From the NCBI GenBank assembly GCA_030280995.1, contig JASXTE010000001.1:26165606-26229605 (forward strand): 64,000 bases of DNA. Reading direction: 5' to 3'. This document shows, in pieces, positions 34,541 through 46,260 of the stretch; positions within the stretch are counted from its first letter, which is position 1; every line of letters starts with the position of its first letter. The translations under genes and the position numbers were made by a program. Below the pieces are notes generated by a model. It made no database searches. It worked only from the letters and a program-made list of their open reading frames with translations, and had not been told where the DNA came from. The stretch is from Hemileia vastatrix. Lineage: Eukaryota; Basidiomycota; Pucciniomycetes; Pucciniales; Zaghouaniaceae.

Positions 34541-35155
34541 GGTTTTGGAATAATTTTAATATTATTTTTTTTCTTTCTTCTGCCTCCTTGGTAAGGATGT
34601 GGAGGGGTTGGATTGAAGTATTGGGGCCTGGAAGGTCATGCCTGAGGAGCCTGTTGCATTTTCTGAGCCTGAAGGGTATCCCGTTGGGTGTTCAGCCAGT
34701 CCCATTTCCATTTTGATACTTCCACTTTTTCTTGTTGTTGAGGAGCCAAATGTGGAGGGGTTTTTGCTACTTGTGAATGTTTCTTCTTCTTCTGAAGAAA
34801 AGCTTCAATGCTTCTTATTTTTTCTTCTATTTCTTCTACCTTTAAGTTTAGCCTGAGGTTTTCTGTCTTCAACTACTTGATGTGAGTTGAAAGGTTGTTC
34901 ACCTGCTTGTATAACATCATATTTTGAATTTTGAAGCCTTTTGGAAGCTCTTCTGGGGGAAGTACCTGGGACTTGGATTCCAGGGAAGGATGTTCCTTCT
35001 TGATATCCACCTCCTGAATTTCTACATCCTGTTTGGTTTACTTCTTGATTGATTTGAGAAATTTTTGTAGTCAAAGTAGAGCTTACAGAATTTGAATCAT
35101 AATCAATAAGATATAATTTGTCTTCATGGGTGGTAGAAAGGTTTAATTCAGCCAT
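34534..35155 (-). pseudogene. Element C: ORF1 (coiled coil, WKWDW)
   Basis: ATG 35155 gives MAELNLSTTHEDKLYLIDYD, the acidic start shared with B and E. The second frame carries DVEIQEVDIKKE...PPEELPKGFKIQ, VNNLSTHIK, the coiled coil NLKVEEIEEKIRSIEAFLQ, and VEVSKWKWDWLNTQRD near 34690-34725. Unlike the other copies its PW codons run on (TAT instead of TAA), so the overlap stop is lost while ATG of ORF2 remains. A stop also follows THIK. Unknown family. Confidence 0.6.
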
Positions 35156-35952
35156 TTTTTGTATAACTTGAGCTGAGAAAAAAAAATTAATATTTTTTCA
35201 GTTATTATTCTTTTTTTGAAAAAAAAATAAGAGATAAAATAAAAAATATTTAAAGTCTATTATCAATTACCAGGACTAATAATCAACTGAAATAATGAAA
35301 ATATATCAATTATCAGGACCAAAAATCAACTGAAATAATTAATTAATAAAATTTTTAATCAATTAATTTACTAAGATATTGATATTATTTATTACCAGGA
35401 TTTTTTTTAAAAAATAATCAACTTAAATAAAAAAATAATATATTAATTATCAGGATCAAAAATCATCTGAAATAATTAATACAATTTCTTAACCAAATAA
35501 ATAATTTATATATTGTAATTTTTTAATTACCAGGACTAAATGTCAACTGAAATAATTTATTAAAATAATTTTTAAATAAAATAATTAATTTATATATTGT
35601 TATTACTTTAATTACTAGGACTAATTGTCAACTGAAATAATAAAATAATATTTTAATTATCAGGACGATTTTTCAAATGAAATAATTAAATAATATAAAT
35701 TTTTAATTAAATAGATCAATTATATTACTTTAATGCTAAGAACAATTTTGCTCTATCTTGGTCAACTAGGAGAAAAAAAGTTTATATACCTGACACCTAC
35801 CCCTGTAATTTGAGCAGTTTAATGCCAAATACAGAGTGCTGAGTAAAAAAGATATACATATAATATGAAATATGCAGAGTGAGATACAGATAATAACCAC
35901 AATAGTCACTACAAATACATTTGACAATTACACTTATATAAACTATAAATTT
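35156..35952 (-). repeat. Element C leader with iterated CAGGAC/TCAACTG motif
   Basis: About seven to eight copies at 35274-35770, such as CAGGACTAAATGTCAACTGA near 35533. The array ends with GGTCAACTAGGAG, as in B and E. The conserved blocks ACACCTACCCCTGTAA and CAGAGTGCTGAGTAAAAA follow. Confidence 0.75.
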
Positions 35953-35981
35953 GGGGCAAGGTTCAAATCCCAGTTGCGTCA
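35953..35981 (-). other. Element C primer binding site candidate
   Basis: Plus strand AAGGTTCAAATCCCAGTTGC is T-arm-like. It lies 13 bases from the LTR edge at 35995, with GTCAAAAAAGTTAGTCA between. Confidence 0.55.
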
Positions 35982-35994
35982 AAAAAGTTAGTCA

Positions 35995-36867
35995 TGTGCC
36001 TTTGACATTTGAAATTTATTTTTTGTTGTTCATCCAACAAGTTGCTATAGGTGTTGGATTCAATGTTCCCACAGTCTCCAGCATCAAAATATTGATAGTT
36101 TAACAACTATTCAGAAAGGCCCTCAGTTGTCATGGGGTGCTTTTGGTCTAGATGATTTTTTGGTGGTCCAAATGCAATGAAAGGTGAAGGAAGACTCAGG
36201 ATTTTAAGATAGGTATGTATTTATTTCTTTATATTTTAATTCTCAATGAAAAGGTAAAATGATCATTATTATTATTACTTTAAAGTCTTAGAAATACACA
36301 GATGTAAATACTAAGTTGGCAATAGTAGTAATAGATTGGGTTTGTATATATAATATTTGAATTTAAAGTAAGTATGAGATGAAATAAAACATCTAGATTG
36401 AGAGGCCTTATATAGGAAAAAAGGAGAGAAACTATGGAACCCCAAGTCTACATACATGAGTATCAGAGAGAGAGCATTCCCACAGATAAAAATTTCCAAT
36501 ATTAAGGTGTATTCTATAAAGAATGTTCTCATATACAGAATTTATTTGTATATATCAATTTTAATTTACATCATTTGATTTATTTAAGTTTTCTCTCTAT
36601 TTCAAAGTAAAATAAAAATATTTGATTTTAATATTAAGTATTTTTATAGTTTAGTCTACTTTACAGCTTTCATGAGGACACTGTCAAGGAATAACAAATG
36701 AGGGAGCATTAGAGTTATATATTTACTTAATTTTACTTATTAATTAGTTAAAATATTATAAGTAATTTATAAAGTAAGTATAACTAATAAAATGAGAGAT
36801 AAAGGCATAGCTCTACTCAAGTAAATAATTAATTATTTACTGGGTAAGTCTAGTAGCCTTGCTGAAA
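35995..36867 (-). repeat. 5' LTR of element C
   Basis: Plus-strand edges TGTGCCTTTGACATTT and TAGCCTTGCTGAAA (from an expected GCTGACA). Contains GGCCTTATATAGG at 36404-36418, a plausible TATA region. Confidence 0.8.
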
Positions 36868-36966
36868 ATTTTTTAGTGAGAAGCTTGGTTGATGCGAGTT
36901 TTCCCCATTTGTCATTGAACATGTAAATCATAAATGTGGGAAGTAATTGTTTTCTTAACATACATT
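36868..36966. other. Short anonymous stretch
   Basis: Nothing recognised between the C LTR and the next MITE. Confidence 0.4.
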
Positions 36967-37164
36967 AAGGAGTATCAAAGTTATAAATTTTTAATTATTC
37001 AAAATGTATTTCACAACACAAATAGAAAGCCACCAAATTGTCATTAATTCTTAGTAAAAAGGTGGTTTAGGGCACAATAAGGCATATTTTAAAAAATAAT
37101 CATGGATGATTTGGTGGAAAAAAGAGGTTTTTTGAAATGGAAGATTTCTAACTTTGACAACCCT
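36967..37164. mobile_element. MITE, GGGGTATCAAAG family, copy 2
   Basis: Ends AAGGAGTATCAAAGTTATAA and (inverted) AGGGTTGTCAAAGTTAGAA; flanked by ATT at 36964-36966 and 37165-37167. The inside matches copies 1 and 3, including the GGTGGAAAA and TTTTGAAATGGAAGATTT blocks. Confidence 0.75.
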
Positions 37165-37663
37165 ATTGATTATCTCATGTTTGATAAAGAAAACTGCCTT
37201 TGTTTTGCAAGAAACCTAAGGAAATAGTGGTTTTGTGTTGAAAAATTTTGAAGTGAGCATGACTTGGTTCAGTTTTTGCTTCAATCCATTCATTTAACAA
37301 AGTATACTGGGGAATGTTCAAATCTAATGAACCTGAACTATTTGTGCAATTTTACTTGCCCAACAATTGTTGGCTTGTACTTTAAGTAGGGATTATTTTT
37401 ACAATGGGTTTGAAGATAATATTATAATAATTGAGTAGAGCTGGCAATACTCAATGGCAATAATGTTTTGATTTAAATAAAGTATTACTTATTACTTTCA
37501 CACTGAACAGTATATTGTCAAATCAGTAATTAATTTAAATATATTAGTAATTTGTATTTTAGTTTTATTTTAATAATAAGAAATGAATATATATATTTAA
37601 TGATAAAAGGTGATGATTTAAAACAACAAAAGAAACCCATTTTATAGGAAAAAGTAATGCAAT
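37165..37663. other. Anonymous AT-rich DNA
   Basis: About 500 bases with no reading frame or repeat I can support. Confidence 0.4.
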
Positions 37664-37819
37664 AGGGGTTATCAATGTTCAGGGATCAGCAATTAAATTA
37701 ATTGCGGATAAAAATCCTTATACCCCAATTATAGTCTGCAATTATTTTTGCTAATAATTGGGTTATTAGACACTTTACATGTCAATGTTCACCTCTTATC
37801 CAACATTTTTATCCTAAAT
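37664..37819. repeat. Duplicate left end of the Harbinger-type element
   Basis: Begins AGGGGTTATCAATGTTCAGGG and repeats, 156 bases upstream, the first 150 bases of the element at 37820. It is either a truncated older copy hit by the next one or a tandem duplication of the terminus. Confidence 0.6.
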
Positions 37820-38389
37820 AGGGGGTATCAATGTTCAGGGATCAGAAATTAAATTAATTGCAGATAAAAATCCTTATACCCCAATTATCTTCCACAATTA
37901 TTTTTGCTAATAATTGGGTTATTAGACACTTTACGTGTCAATGTTCACCTCTTATCCAAAATTTTTATCCTCAATATTTCATAACCACATCCTGGACAAC
38001 TTTCTGGATATCCTAGCCTTCCCACCTTGCTGCACACTCCTACCCTCATCCCATCCTGTCATCTACCCTGAAAAATTTTTCATTGAAATGTCCAATCCTC
38101 TTTATCATAGAAAATCTCTCTCACCAACATCTTGAATTCCGGGCCAGAACCTCCCCTATGTTATAAGAAAGAGAATATTTTCGATCTATTTAATCAAAAT
38201 ATTTATGATTGTATGATTTCATAGCATATTTTGAACAGAAATGGTATGATCTTTCTCAACCTCCAGATTTGAGAGGCAGTGTTAGACCTATCTTATGGGA
38301 AGTAGATGGTTAATAGATTTTCTATTTTATGTGAAAAGCTACTGCTTCTAACCAGGATACTTCTGTATTATTTTCATTTTTTCCTCCTC

Positions 38390-39030
38390 TAAAAGAGACT
38401 ACACCTCACTGCTTCACCTCTACTTGATTCCCCACCCTGCAAATCCACCTCGCTTGCCTCCCATTTACCTCCAATAGAAACCCCACTCCTCAAACTTACC
38501 TCACTCCCCATCTCTTCATCTCCACTAGACACCCCAGAACACCCTTTCAACTTTAATTGTTGCCCCACCCCTTTAATCCATGTTGCTTTACTCCTGTTTT
38601 CCTCCAATAGAAACCCCACTCCTCAAACTTACCTCGCTCTCCATCTCTTCATCTCCACTAGAAACCCCAGCACACCCTTACAACTTTAATTGATGCCCCA
38701 CCCCTTAAATCCACCTTGCTTTACTCCCATTCACCTCCAATAGACACCCCACTCCTAAAACTTACCACACTCTCCATTCATTCATCTCCACTAGACACCC
38801 CAACACACCCTTTCAATTTTTATTGATGCCTGGCCCCTCAAATCCACCTCGCTTGCCTCCCATTTGCCTCCAATAGAAACCCCAACACACCTTTTTAACC
38901 AAACTTGATGCCCCAAGCATCAAATCCATCTTTCTCCCTTCCTCATCATGCAAAAATTAACTTGCCACCCTCTCCATAGCCTCCAACCAAAAACCCTCCA
39001 CCTTTACATCCAATATTCTCTTCTTCACTT
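38390..39030. repeat. Tandem array of 133-bp units, left arm
   Basis: CCAATAGAAACCCC or its variants recur at 38471, 38604, 38737 and 38870, exactly 133 bases apart. Each unit also holds CATCTCCACTAGACACCCC, itself a diverged half-copy. One strand is C-rich. Confidence 0.85.
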
Positions 39031-39829
39031 CATCTCCACAAAAAAAATGATAATCTTAAAGTATGTAATATTAAATTTATAGAGATGAATAAAGAAAAGT
39101 AATACAAATATATTAAAATAAGTTTATGATACAGACAATTATTTTGCAATAACTGAAATAGTCTATGGGACAAGATATATGATTTAATAGCCCAATATAA
39201 TATAAATGAACATTATTTGAAGAAAATAGCTAATAAATAAATAAATTATGAACCAATGAATAAAAAAATTATTATATTTCACACCATTAAGCATCTCTTA
39301 AAAGTAACTAAAAGTCTGACAAACAGTCACTTTAATTTGTACAATTATATATTCGGCAAAACCATAAATGCTTGTCCTTTTTGCCAAAAATTATTTAATA
39401 CTTTTTTCGCCTGTATTAGCACTTTTCCGGCACTAATTAGGGGTTTTTAGGCTTTTTGGGGTGATGCATCCAACATAAAAGATGCCACACCAGTATAAAA
39501 CGTCCACAAAAAATGTCAAAATAGCCAAGAGTTATCATTCATGCCATAAATAAGTAAAAAAAGTAAATTTGTTCCCAAAAAATATTAGAAAATTATTGAC
39601 CTGAATCTTTTGTAAGTTTCCTGTATACAAAAATTACAGTCCTGTTACATTCAAAATCTTTGAAATATATATTTTTTTTCTATAATTATGTCTATAAGTA
39701 AAGGTTAATGTGATAGTTTGTATTAATATTAACTGTTTTTATAAATCTTGATTAATGTGGACAAATTAAATATATATTCAAGGTACTAAAGAAGCACATA
39801 AGAGGGTGGAGAGCTAATTTTTGGGTGAT

Positions 39830-40210
39830 GAGGTATCAATTGGAGGTGAAGAGGAAGGGAGAGAGGTGTATTTGATGTTTGGGACATCAAGTTTAGTTAA
39901 AAAGGTGTGTTGGGGTTTCTATTGGAGGCAAATGGGATTAAAGCCAGGTGGATTTGAAAGGTGAGGCATCAATTAAAGTTGTAAGGGTGTGCAGGGGTGT
40001 CTAGTGGAGATGAAGGGATGGAGAGCAAGGTAAGTTTGAGGAGTGGGGTTTCTATTGGAGGCAAAAGGGAGTAAAGCGAGGTGAATTTGAAAGGTGAGGC
40101 ATCAATTAAAGTTGAAAGGGTGTTCTGGGGTGTCTAGTGGAGATGAAGAGATGGAGAGCAAGTAAATTTGAGGAGTGGGGTTTCTAGTGAAGGTGGAAGG
40201 GAAGGGAGAA
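39830..40210. repeat. Tandem array of 133-bp units, right arm (inverted)
   Basis: GGGGTTTCTATTGGAGG recurs at 39911 and 40043, with a variant at 40177 (spacings 132 and 134). This is the reverse complement of the left-arm unit, so the two arms could pair into a large hairpin. Confidence 0.85.
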
Positions 40211-40655
40211 AGGAAGATTTTAGGTGTAGTGGAATTGGTGGGAACATGAGGGAAGGATAGGATCAGAAACTTATGTTAATTTACAAAGGAAATATTTACA
40301 TAAAAGGAATAAACCATGAATGTAAAAAAGAAATGAGGGTGTGTAGATAGAAAAAAAGGTTAAGTGTTTGCCACCAAAATTAGGTAGCATAGAGTGAGGA
40401 GAGACTTAAGGATGGCATCAGGAATTATAAGTCATGTGACTTTCTTGCAAATCCATCATGGATAAGATGAGTTTGAGATCAGGAATAAGGAATGGAAATT
40501 GGGGTATAAGAGGCGGGATAATGTATTATAATGCATTCATTATCCACTAGCCCTGGGGCTAGTGTATAAGAATCTTCCGCAATTGATAATGTCAGATCCG
40601 GGCGAAAAAAAAATCCTGATCCCTAATTGCAGATCCCTGAACATTGATACCCCCT

Positions 40656-41916
40656 AATGTGAATTTTGTTGAAGTCAAAAAAATCATTGATGAATAATAT
40701 AAAATTTAATTTAAAAGTAATATAAGATGAGGTGAGAAGATAAATGAAATGATTAATTATAAGTTTAATAAAATAGATAGAATTTAATTAAATGAAACAA
40801 TTTAAATTTAAGTTTAATAAATTCAAAGTTAAATAAAATATTCTCCCTTAATGTTTCAAGGAAATACTAAAGGCTGTTTCCTTGCTCTTACAGACCCCCC
40901 TCAAGCTGTCTTCTAGAAAGGTCTGAGTCCCAGTAATTACATGGACTTAGATCCATAACTTGGACGTAGTTTTTTATTTATTAATTCAATTAATTTTATA
41001 ACATGAAATAACATTTTAATTAAATGAAGAATGTTTGTGTAAATAAAATAAATAAGTTAAAGAATACAAAATAATTTATAAGATATTTATTAACTATATT
41101 TACACAATAAAACACTTAAAGACTTTTAAATATTAGATTTATAATATTTAAAAATGTAATTAAATAAGTAATTGAGTAATAAATTTAATCAAACCAGTTG
41201 TACTTGGTTAAATAAGTTACTGGCTGAGAATAATCATGTTGCCTATGGTGTGTTAGGCTATTTTTTTAGGAATATGCCTTGCTATTATTTTTGATGTAAA
41301 TGTATTTTTATTTTTATTTTCTTACCAAATTTGGATTTAGGAATTTTCAGAGGAGAGATGAGAATTTTTCAAGATAAATAGAAGTATGGTATAGAGAAAA
41401 TAAGCAGTGACAAAAATAGGTAAGATGGATGGAATTTGGTTAAGAGAGAGGGAGAAAGACAGAGTTAGTGTGAGGGGATAACAAAGGAGTGAGAGAATGA
41501 TATTAGGGAAGCCAGTAATATGAGAAGGGAGTATAGAGAAACTAAAGTAGAGGTTCATAATTAATAAATAATAAAAACTAGACATAATTATATGTTTCAC
41601 ATGGGGAAGTTGATGATTCCCCAAAGATGAGAACATCATCTAATGAAGAGGGTGAAAAAAAGAACTCATGAAAAATCAGAATAAAATAAAATAAAATATC
41701 ACCCAGAAATATTGAGGAGAAGGAGTACAAATGAATGAGAAGAAAAATTAGTAAGCAAGAGAGATGTTAAAGTCAGAAAAACAAAAGAATTAGGGGAACT
41801 GAAATGGTTACATCTAGAGTCATGCCTTTGGCCCAAAAAGTGAAATTCCATGTTTTGTCACAAAAATTTACCCATGAATGGAATAGGGTAACAAAACTGA
41901 ACTCAATGTCTACATC
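40656..41916. other. Anonymous AT-rich DNA
   Basis: About 1.26 kb with no supportable gene. The minus-strand open frame at 41337-41639 is a low-complexity, Ser/Leu-rich product of the purine-rich plus strand. The segment CTAGAAAGGTCTGAGTCCCAG (40913-40933) is more GC-rich than its surroundings but unassigned. Confidence 0.4.
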
Positions 41917-43259
41917 TGTCAGCCAGGCTATCTCAGGAGCCCAGTAAATTGTATTATAAATTACTGGAATCATTTAAGGGAATAATACTATCCACTTTAT
42001 GTAGTTACAATAAAATATCTTATTGAATAAAATTATATAAATATTTTAAAATTAAAATAATTATTATATTTTATTATTAAGAAAATTTTTATTACATAGA
42101 ATATATTATATTCTATAACATTATGGCACATTTTTTATGTATTTAATATTTCAAATTAATAAATTAATTTTTTACAATTATATTATAAGTGTAATAATAA
42201 ATATAACTTATAATGTAATTACAATTTAAATAATAAAATTTATATAAACTAAATAAAACTTATCATATAATATTATCCATAAGTATTGGGTGCTTCCTTG
42301 ACCTTTAAATGTGTCACTAAAATTACTAAATAAATTAAAATACTTATTTAATATAAGAAATTTAAATTCTCACTATAAATAACTTATTTTATTAAATTAA
42401 TTAATTTTTTCAATTAAATTAATAATTTATTTATTTGAAATAGTTAAAACAATTAATTTAATTTTCTTTATACTGAATTAAGATTTATTATATACATTAA
42501 AGCTTGAAAATAATTCCTTTTGTTTTAATTAAACCCTTTTCAGCTATATGTACTACCTGTTTTAGATTTTCTTTCTCACAGTTCTCAGGTTTCATACTCA
42601 TGAAGTTATTGATTATATTTATTATTTGTTTTGGGACTTTATAGTGGGAAAAGTAGTTACTTATTCACAGGTTTAATTTATTGTTTCAATCTTTCCTCTT
42701 ATTTTGTATGTTTTAATTGAATTCTTTTAATTATTTATTTCACATTAGTATTATCTTTGTATATAAAATTGAGGCACCTCAGAGGTATTATTGCCTATAA
42801 AAGGACTTTGGAATTCCCCTTTGGTAGGGATCACTTACATTACACATATTTTAAGTACTTATAAACCGTTATTTTTTTTTCTATTAGTATTACAAAATCT
42901 AGTATAAATATTCAGTAATTAATCTAAGGTTGCTTTAAGTCTATTAATAATAACTATTTTTAGCTGCGCAGAGAAGAGTTTAATTATTCAATTAAATACT
43001 TACAATTAAATCAAATCTCGTTGTTGTGTCATTTCTGAAAACTTGTTGTTGCATTTCTCCTCTTTAATTTAGTTATTTTTATAATTTCTATTCTTTTTAT
43101 TATCTTACAACCTTTTGTAACTCTGCTTTTATTTCTTCATTCTCCTCTTCATTTTCTTCTTCTTCTTCCAGAAGACCCTCTGAAAATTGGAGGCCTTTCC
43201 AAACAAATGGCAACAACACATTTTCTACAAACAACGTAACCCACAGACCACCTAGCACA
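41917..43259 (+). repeat. 5' LTR of element D
   Basis: Starts TGTCAGCCAGGCTATCTCAGG and ends CACCTAGCACA. The same start follows the polypurine tract at 50050. It is longer (1,343 bases) than the LTRs of B, C and E but shares the TGTCAGCC start and CACA end. TATA-like CCTATAAAAGGAC at 42793-42806. Confidence 0.85.
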
Positions 43260-43274
43260 AACTAGCAAATTTTT

Positions 43275-43302
43275 TCTGCAACCGTGTTTTGAAATTGGGT
43301 TC
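43275..43302 (+). other. Element D primer binding site candidate
   Basis: TCTGCAACCGTGTTTTGAAAT is the complement of a T-arm/acceptor sequence as in E (TTTGATTCCTGGTTGCAG inverted). 15 bases from the LTR end; preceded by TTTT, not TGG. Confidence 0.5.
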
Positions 43303-43884
43303 AATCATTTTGGCTTATAATATATTATATATTAAAGTATATATATTTTAAAGTGATTTCTCGATCACTATAGTAAGTAAACCTTTGCACCTCTCAAATA
43401 TATTATTAAATATTTATTTCAATAACAGTGTTTTTGGCTTAATTGCTGAATCACTGAGTGTAAGTGATCATATTTTTTTAAAAAAAAATTCCTAGTTGAC
43501 CATAATAGAGTTATACTCTTAGTCCTAGAGGATCATTAATTTTTTTAAAAAATAAATTATTAAATTATTTTTTTATTGAAATTTTTTTGATTTATTGGTT
43601 GACCATAATAGTACTCAGTACTTAGTCCCAATATTACCAATATATTTTGGTATTAATTATTTTTGGTTGACTTATTAAACCTTTTTGGTTGGTCCCATAA
43701 TAATTATTGTTATTTCTTAATAGAATAAATTTTAATTGCATATTTTTTGTATTACATTTTTATTGATTAATTGATTTTTGAATAGAATTTAATTTTCTTT
43801 TTTAAAAAAATCATTTGATTATTTTTATTTTGAAAACATTAATTTAAAACATTAAATCCATTTGATTTTTCACTCACAGTCTTC
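43303..43884 (+). other. Element D leader
   Basis: No gene. Degenerate traces of the leader motif in sense orientation: AGTTGACCATAATAGAG...TTAGTCCTAG (43494-43529), GGTTGACCATAATAG...TTAGTCCC (43599-43625) and GGTTGAC/GGTCCC (43667-43695). Confidence 0.55.
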
Positions 43885-44534
43885 ATGTCCAGTAGTTTGG
43901 CAAACAGCATGGATAATCTTCATGTTGATGAAATTGATGTGGATGTTGATAATGAATCTTTAGGTTCTTCAAAATCAACTTACAAGAAATCTCCAGCTGA
44001 CAAAAAACCTTCATACTCCTCAGGACATAGTAATGTCATGAGAAGTGGCAAACCCCCTCACCAAACTACTCTGAAAGAAGTAAAGCCTCAGATCAATCAG
44101 GAAAATCCTCTAAAGGGTATAAAAATAAAAAAGTTCCCTCTGACGCAAAAAATAAACAATCTTTCCAGCCATATAAAAGAACTGAAGGCAGAAAGCATGA
44201 AGTACAAGGAAAGAGTAGACACACTCTGGCAACAGATGCAGGAGCTCTTAAATCACAAGCAGGTTCAACCTCCTCCTTTTCCAGCCTCTCAGCCTCAGCC
44301 TCAGCCCATCAGGTACCCAGCTCTTTCACTCAAAGTCAAAACACTCTACAAGTGGAACAGTGGAAATGGGACTACCTTATGAGCCATTACCAACAGAATG
44401 CTCAGCAGTCAGCTACCCAAAACTCTGGCCCATCCAGGACAAAAACCTACCATCAATCTTCTCAGGCCCATATTTATCAGGGAGGCAGAAGAAAGAAGGA
44501 ACAGGGGAAATTTCCTCCCTTGCCATGGTAAGTA
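43885..44534 (+). pseudogene. Element D: ORF1 (acidic start, coiled coil, WKWDY)
   Basis: ATG 43885 opens a single frame of 165 codons: acidic DEIDVDVDNESL, KGIKIKKFPLTQKINNLSSHIKELKAE (matching B, C and E), a coiled coil and a proline/glutamine stretch. A frameshift near 44340 moves the conserved VEQWKWDYLMSHYQQ and the basic GGRRKKEQGKFPPLPW end into another frame, ending in TAA at 44529-44531 within ATGGTAAGT. This is the only copy in which the N-terminal half is in one frame. Unknown family. Confidence 0.6.
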
Positions 44535-46260
44535 ATTTGTTTGATAAACATGTTGGTATGTATAATAACAAATCTTCTCCCACAGGTAATATTGTGAATA
44601 ATAGTGAAAGAACAGTTAAACCCATAAAAAGACAACTTCCTTTAATGAGTAGCCCCAATGATTTAATTAGCAAATTATCATTTGATGAACCTTTACATTT
44701 GATTTCTACTTCTTTAATTGATCCTTCTCTTGCAATTAAGAATTATTCTGTTTCCCTGAAGTCTATACCTTACTTGAGAAAACTTCTGAGATATTGAAAG
44801 ATACACTTGACTTTAATGTTGTGAAAGATAAAAATTTGAGAGATGTATTAGTACATGAGAGTGATAGATTGAATAATTTGCACTTGCATTGTAAAGTGAG
44901 TTCTTCTGTACAAGATACAGCTTATTTTAAAATCAAAGAAACTTTGAATATTGTTCTTAGCCAACAGAAAAAAATAAGAAGTGACCATAGAGCTATCTCA
45001 GATAAGAATATCAATCTGCACAGAACCTTGAGTGAATTAAAACCCCTTATTGATGAAAATTTTTCATTAAAAAGTAAAATTAAGTCTCTACAAAATGAGT
45101 TTAAAAAGCTGAAGAATTATTTCCAATGTCTGAGTACCAAATACACAGTCTTTGAGGACAGAAATGTTTTATCCCTTGAAAAAATAAATGACCAGATGTC
45201 TGAAATTCTAAGGATAAGAAATTATTTGTCTGACCTACAGGAAAAATTCTCAGCCTTACCTGTCAATCATTATGGTGTAGATGAAAATGCCGCCCATAAG
45301 CTGCATAAAAATAAAGAAAAGGGGTCTGAACAAAACAGCTTTTTTTCCCCACATTTTAGTCATTAAAAAAACTGACAATTAGTCTGTAAAATTATTTGCT
45401 TCAAGCAAAAAATATTTTAATGGTCATGAACCAGCTGTTTCTGTAAAAATGAAATTTCTGAACACCTGGATAAACTTCAAGAATTATTGATGTTATATAA
45501 TTCTAATCAAATGATGGACCATCCCAGTAGCCAGAAAAGTTGACCCAAACTGGATCAGTATCCCACTTTTGATGGTGACTCTTCATCTGAATGGCAACAA
45601 TTTGTTCAGAGAATTGATAATCTGAAAAACTCTTGTAAATTGCCAGATGAAGAAATTGTCTCTAAATTAATTTCTTTATTTTCCAATGTAGCTTTAATGT
45701 GGTATGAATCTGTCTTACTGGACAATCAAAATTATACTTAAACAGAGTGGAAAACCATAATTGAAAATCAATTTGGTGGTTCCAAGCTCAGAGTTTCCCA
45801 GCAGAGATTATATAAGACTGCTAAATATGCATCCTCCTCTCCTGAAAAATCTATTTTTTCCTAATGAAAATTACAAAAATTCTTAGAGCCATGGATCCTA
45901 AAATAGATTATGATATTTGGAGAGATAAAATTATCTATAAATTGCCAAATTCTCTGAGAGATTTGATTGTGGCAAGGACTGAGAATGTAAGAGAGAATTC
46001 TTCATTTATTAATATCTTCAATGAAGTTCTACTAAATCATAAATTTGAACCAAGGAATTATCCTTTAAAATCTTATCATAACCAGCAAAAGCCTTTCACA
46101 AAACTTCCAGTAAAAGCTGTTAGACCTTCTGCTCCAGTTGCACCAAAGAAATATGCAACTAAAAATTTTTTTAAATGTAACAAACCATGGCAGAAAGGAC
46201 ATATTTGTAAAAACAAAATTCATCTTGTTGAAAAAACTGAGGAATCTGAAAATACTTAAG
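44526..46260 (+). pseudogene. Element D: gag (ORF2)
   Basis: ATG 44526 (GCCATGGTAAGT) starts MVSNLFDKHVGMYNNKS. A frameshift near 44795 moves to the 44794-45366 frame, a long coiled-coil region (KIKETLNIVLSQQKK...). More stops follow; the capsid block QYPTFDGDSSSEWQQFVQRIDNL begins near 45555, with a stop in place of Trp or Ser at ~45740. The knuckle reads FFKCNKPWQKGHIC: the first Cys is Phe. It cannot make gag. Confidence 0.85.

Larger units (their letters stand above)
37820..40655. mobile_element. Non-autonomous Harbinger-type transposon with inverted repeat arrays
   Basis: Terminal inverted repeats AGGGGGTATCAATGTTCAGG at both ends, flanked by AAT (37817-37819 and 40656-40658). The left ~300 bases match the left end of the Myb/SANT element at 56942. 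The right ~340 bases are, inverted, a near copy of 59295-59640, the end just upstream of the transposase gene. The interior has no gene: it holds 133-bp repeats on both arms in opposite orientation and an AT-rich spacer (about 39040-39780). It therefore looks like a derivative mobilised in trans. Which element gave rise to which cannot be told from this window. Confidence 0.8.

Noticed and set aside
38390..39030. CRISPR-like array
   Set aside because: Units of 133 bases without short repeats and unique spacers, inside a eukaryotic transposon.
41337..41639. 100-codon minus-strand frame, Ser/Leu-rich
   Set aside because: Low complexity opposite a purine-rich strand; no similarity I recognise.
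44526..44590. Possible intron at the ORF1/ORF2 junction (GGTAAGT ... CAG|GTAAT, 58 bases in D and B, with CTRAY-like branch words in some copies)
   Set aside because: The sites look good, but removing the segment leaves the ORF1 frame at the same TAA and does not join it to ORF2; the downstream AG-GTAAT is explained by conserved Gly-Asn codons. RNA data could reopen this.
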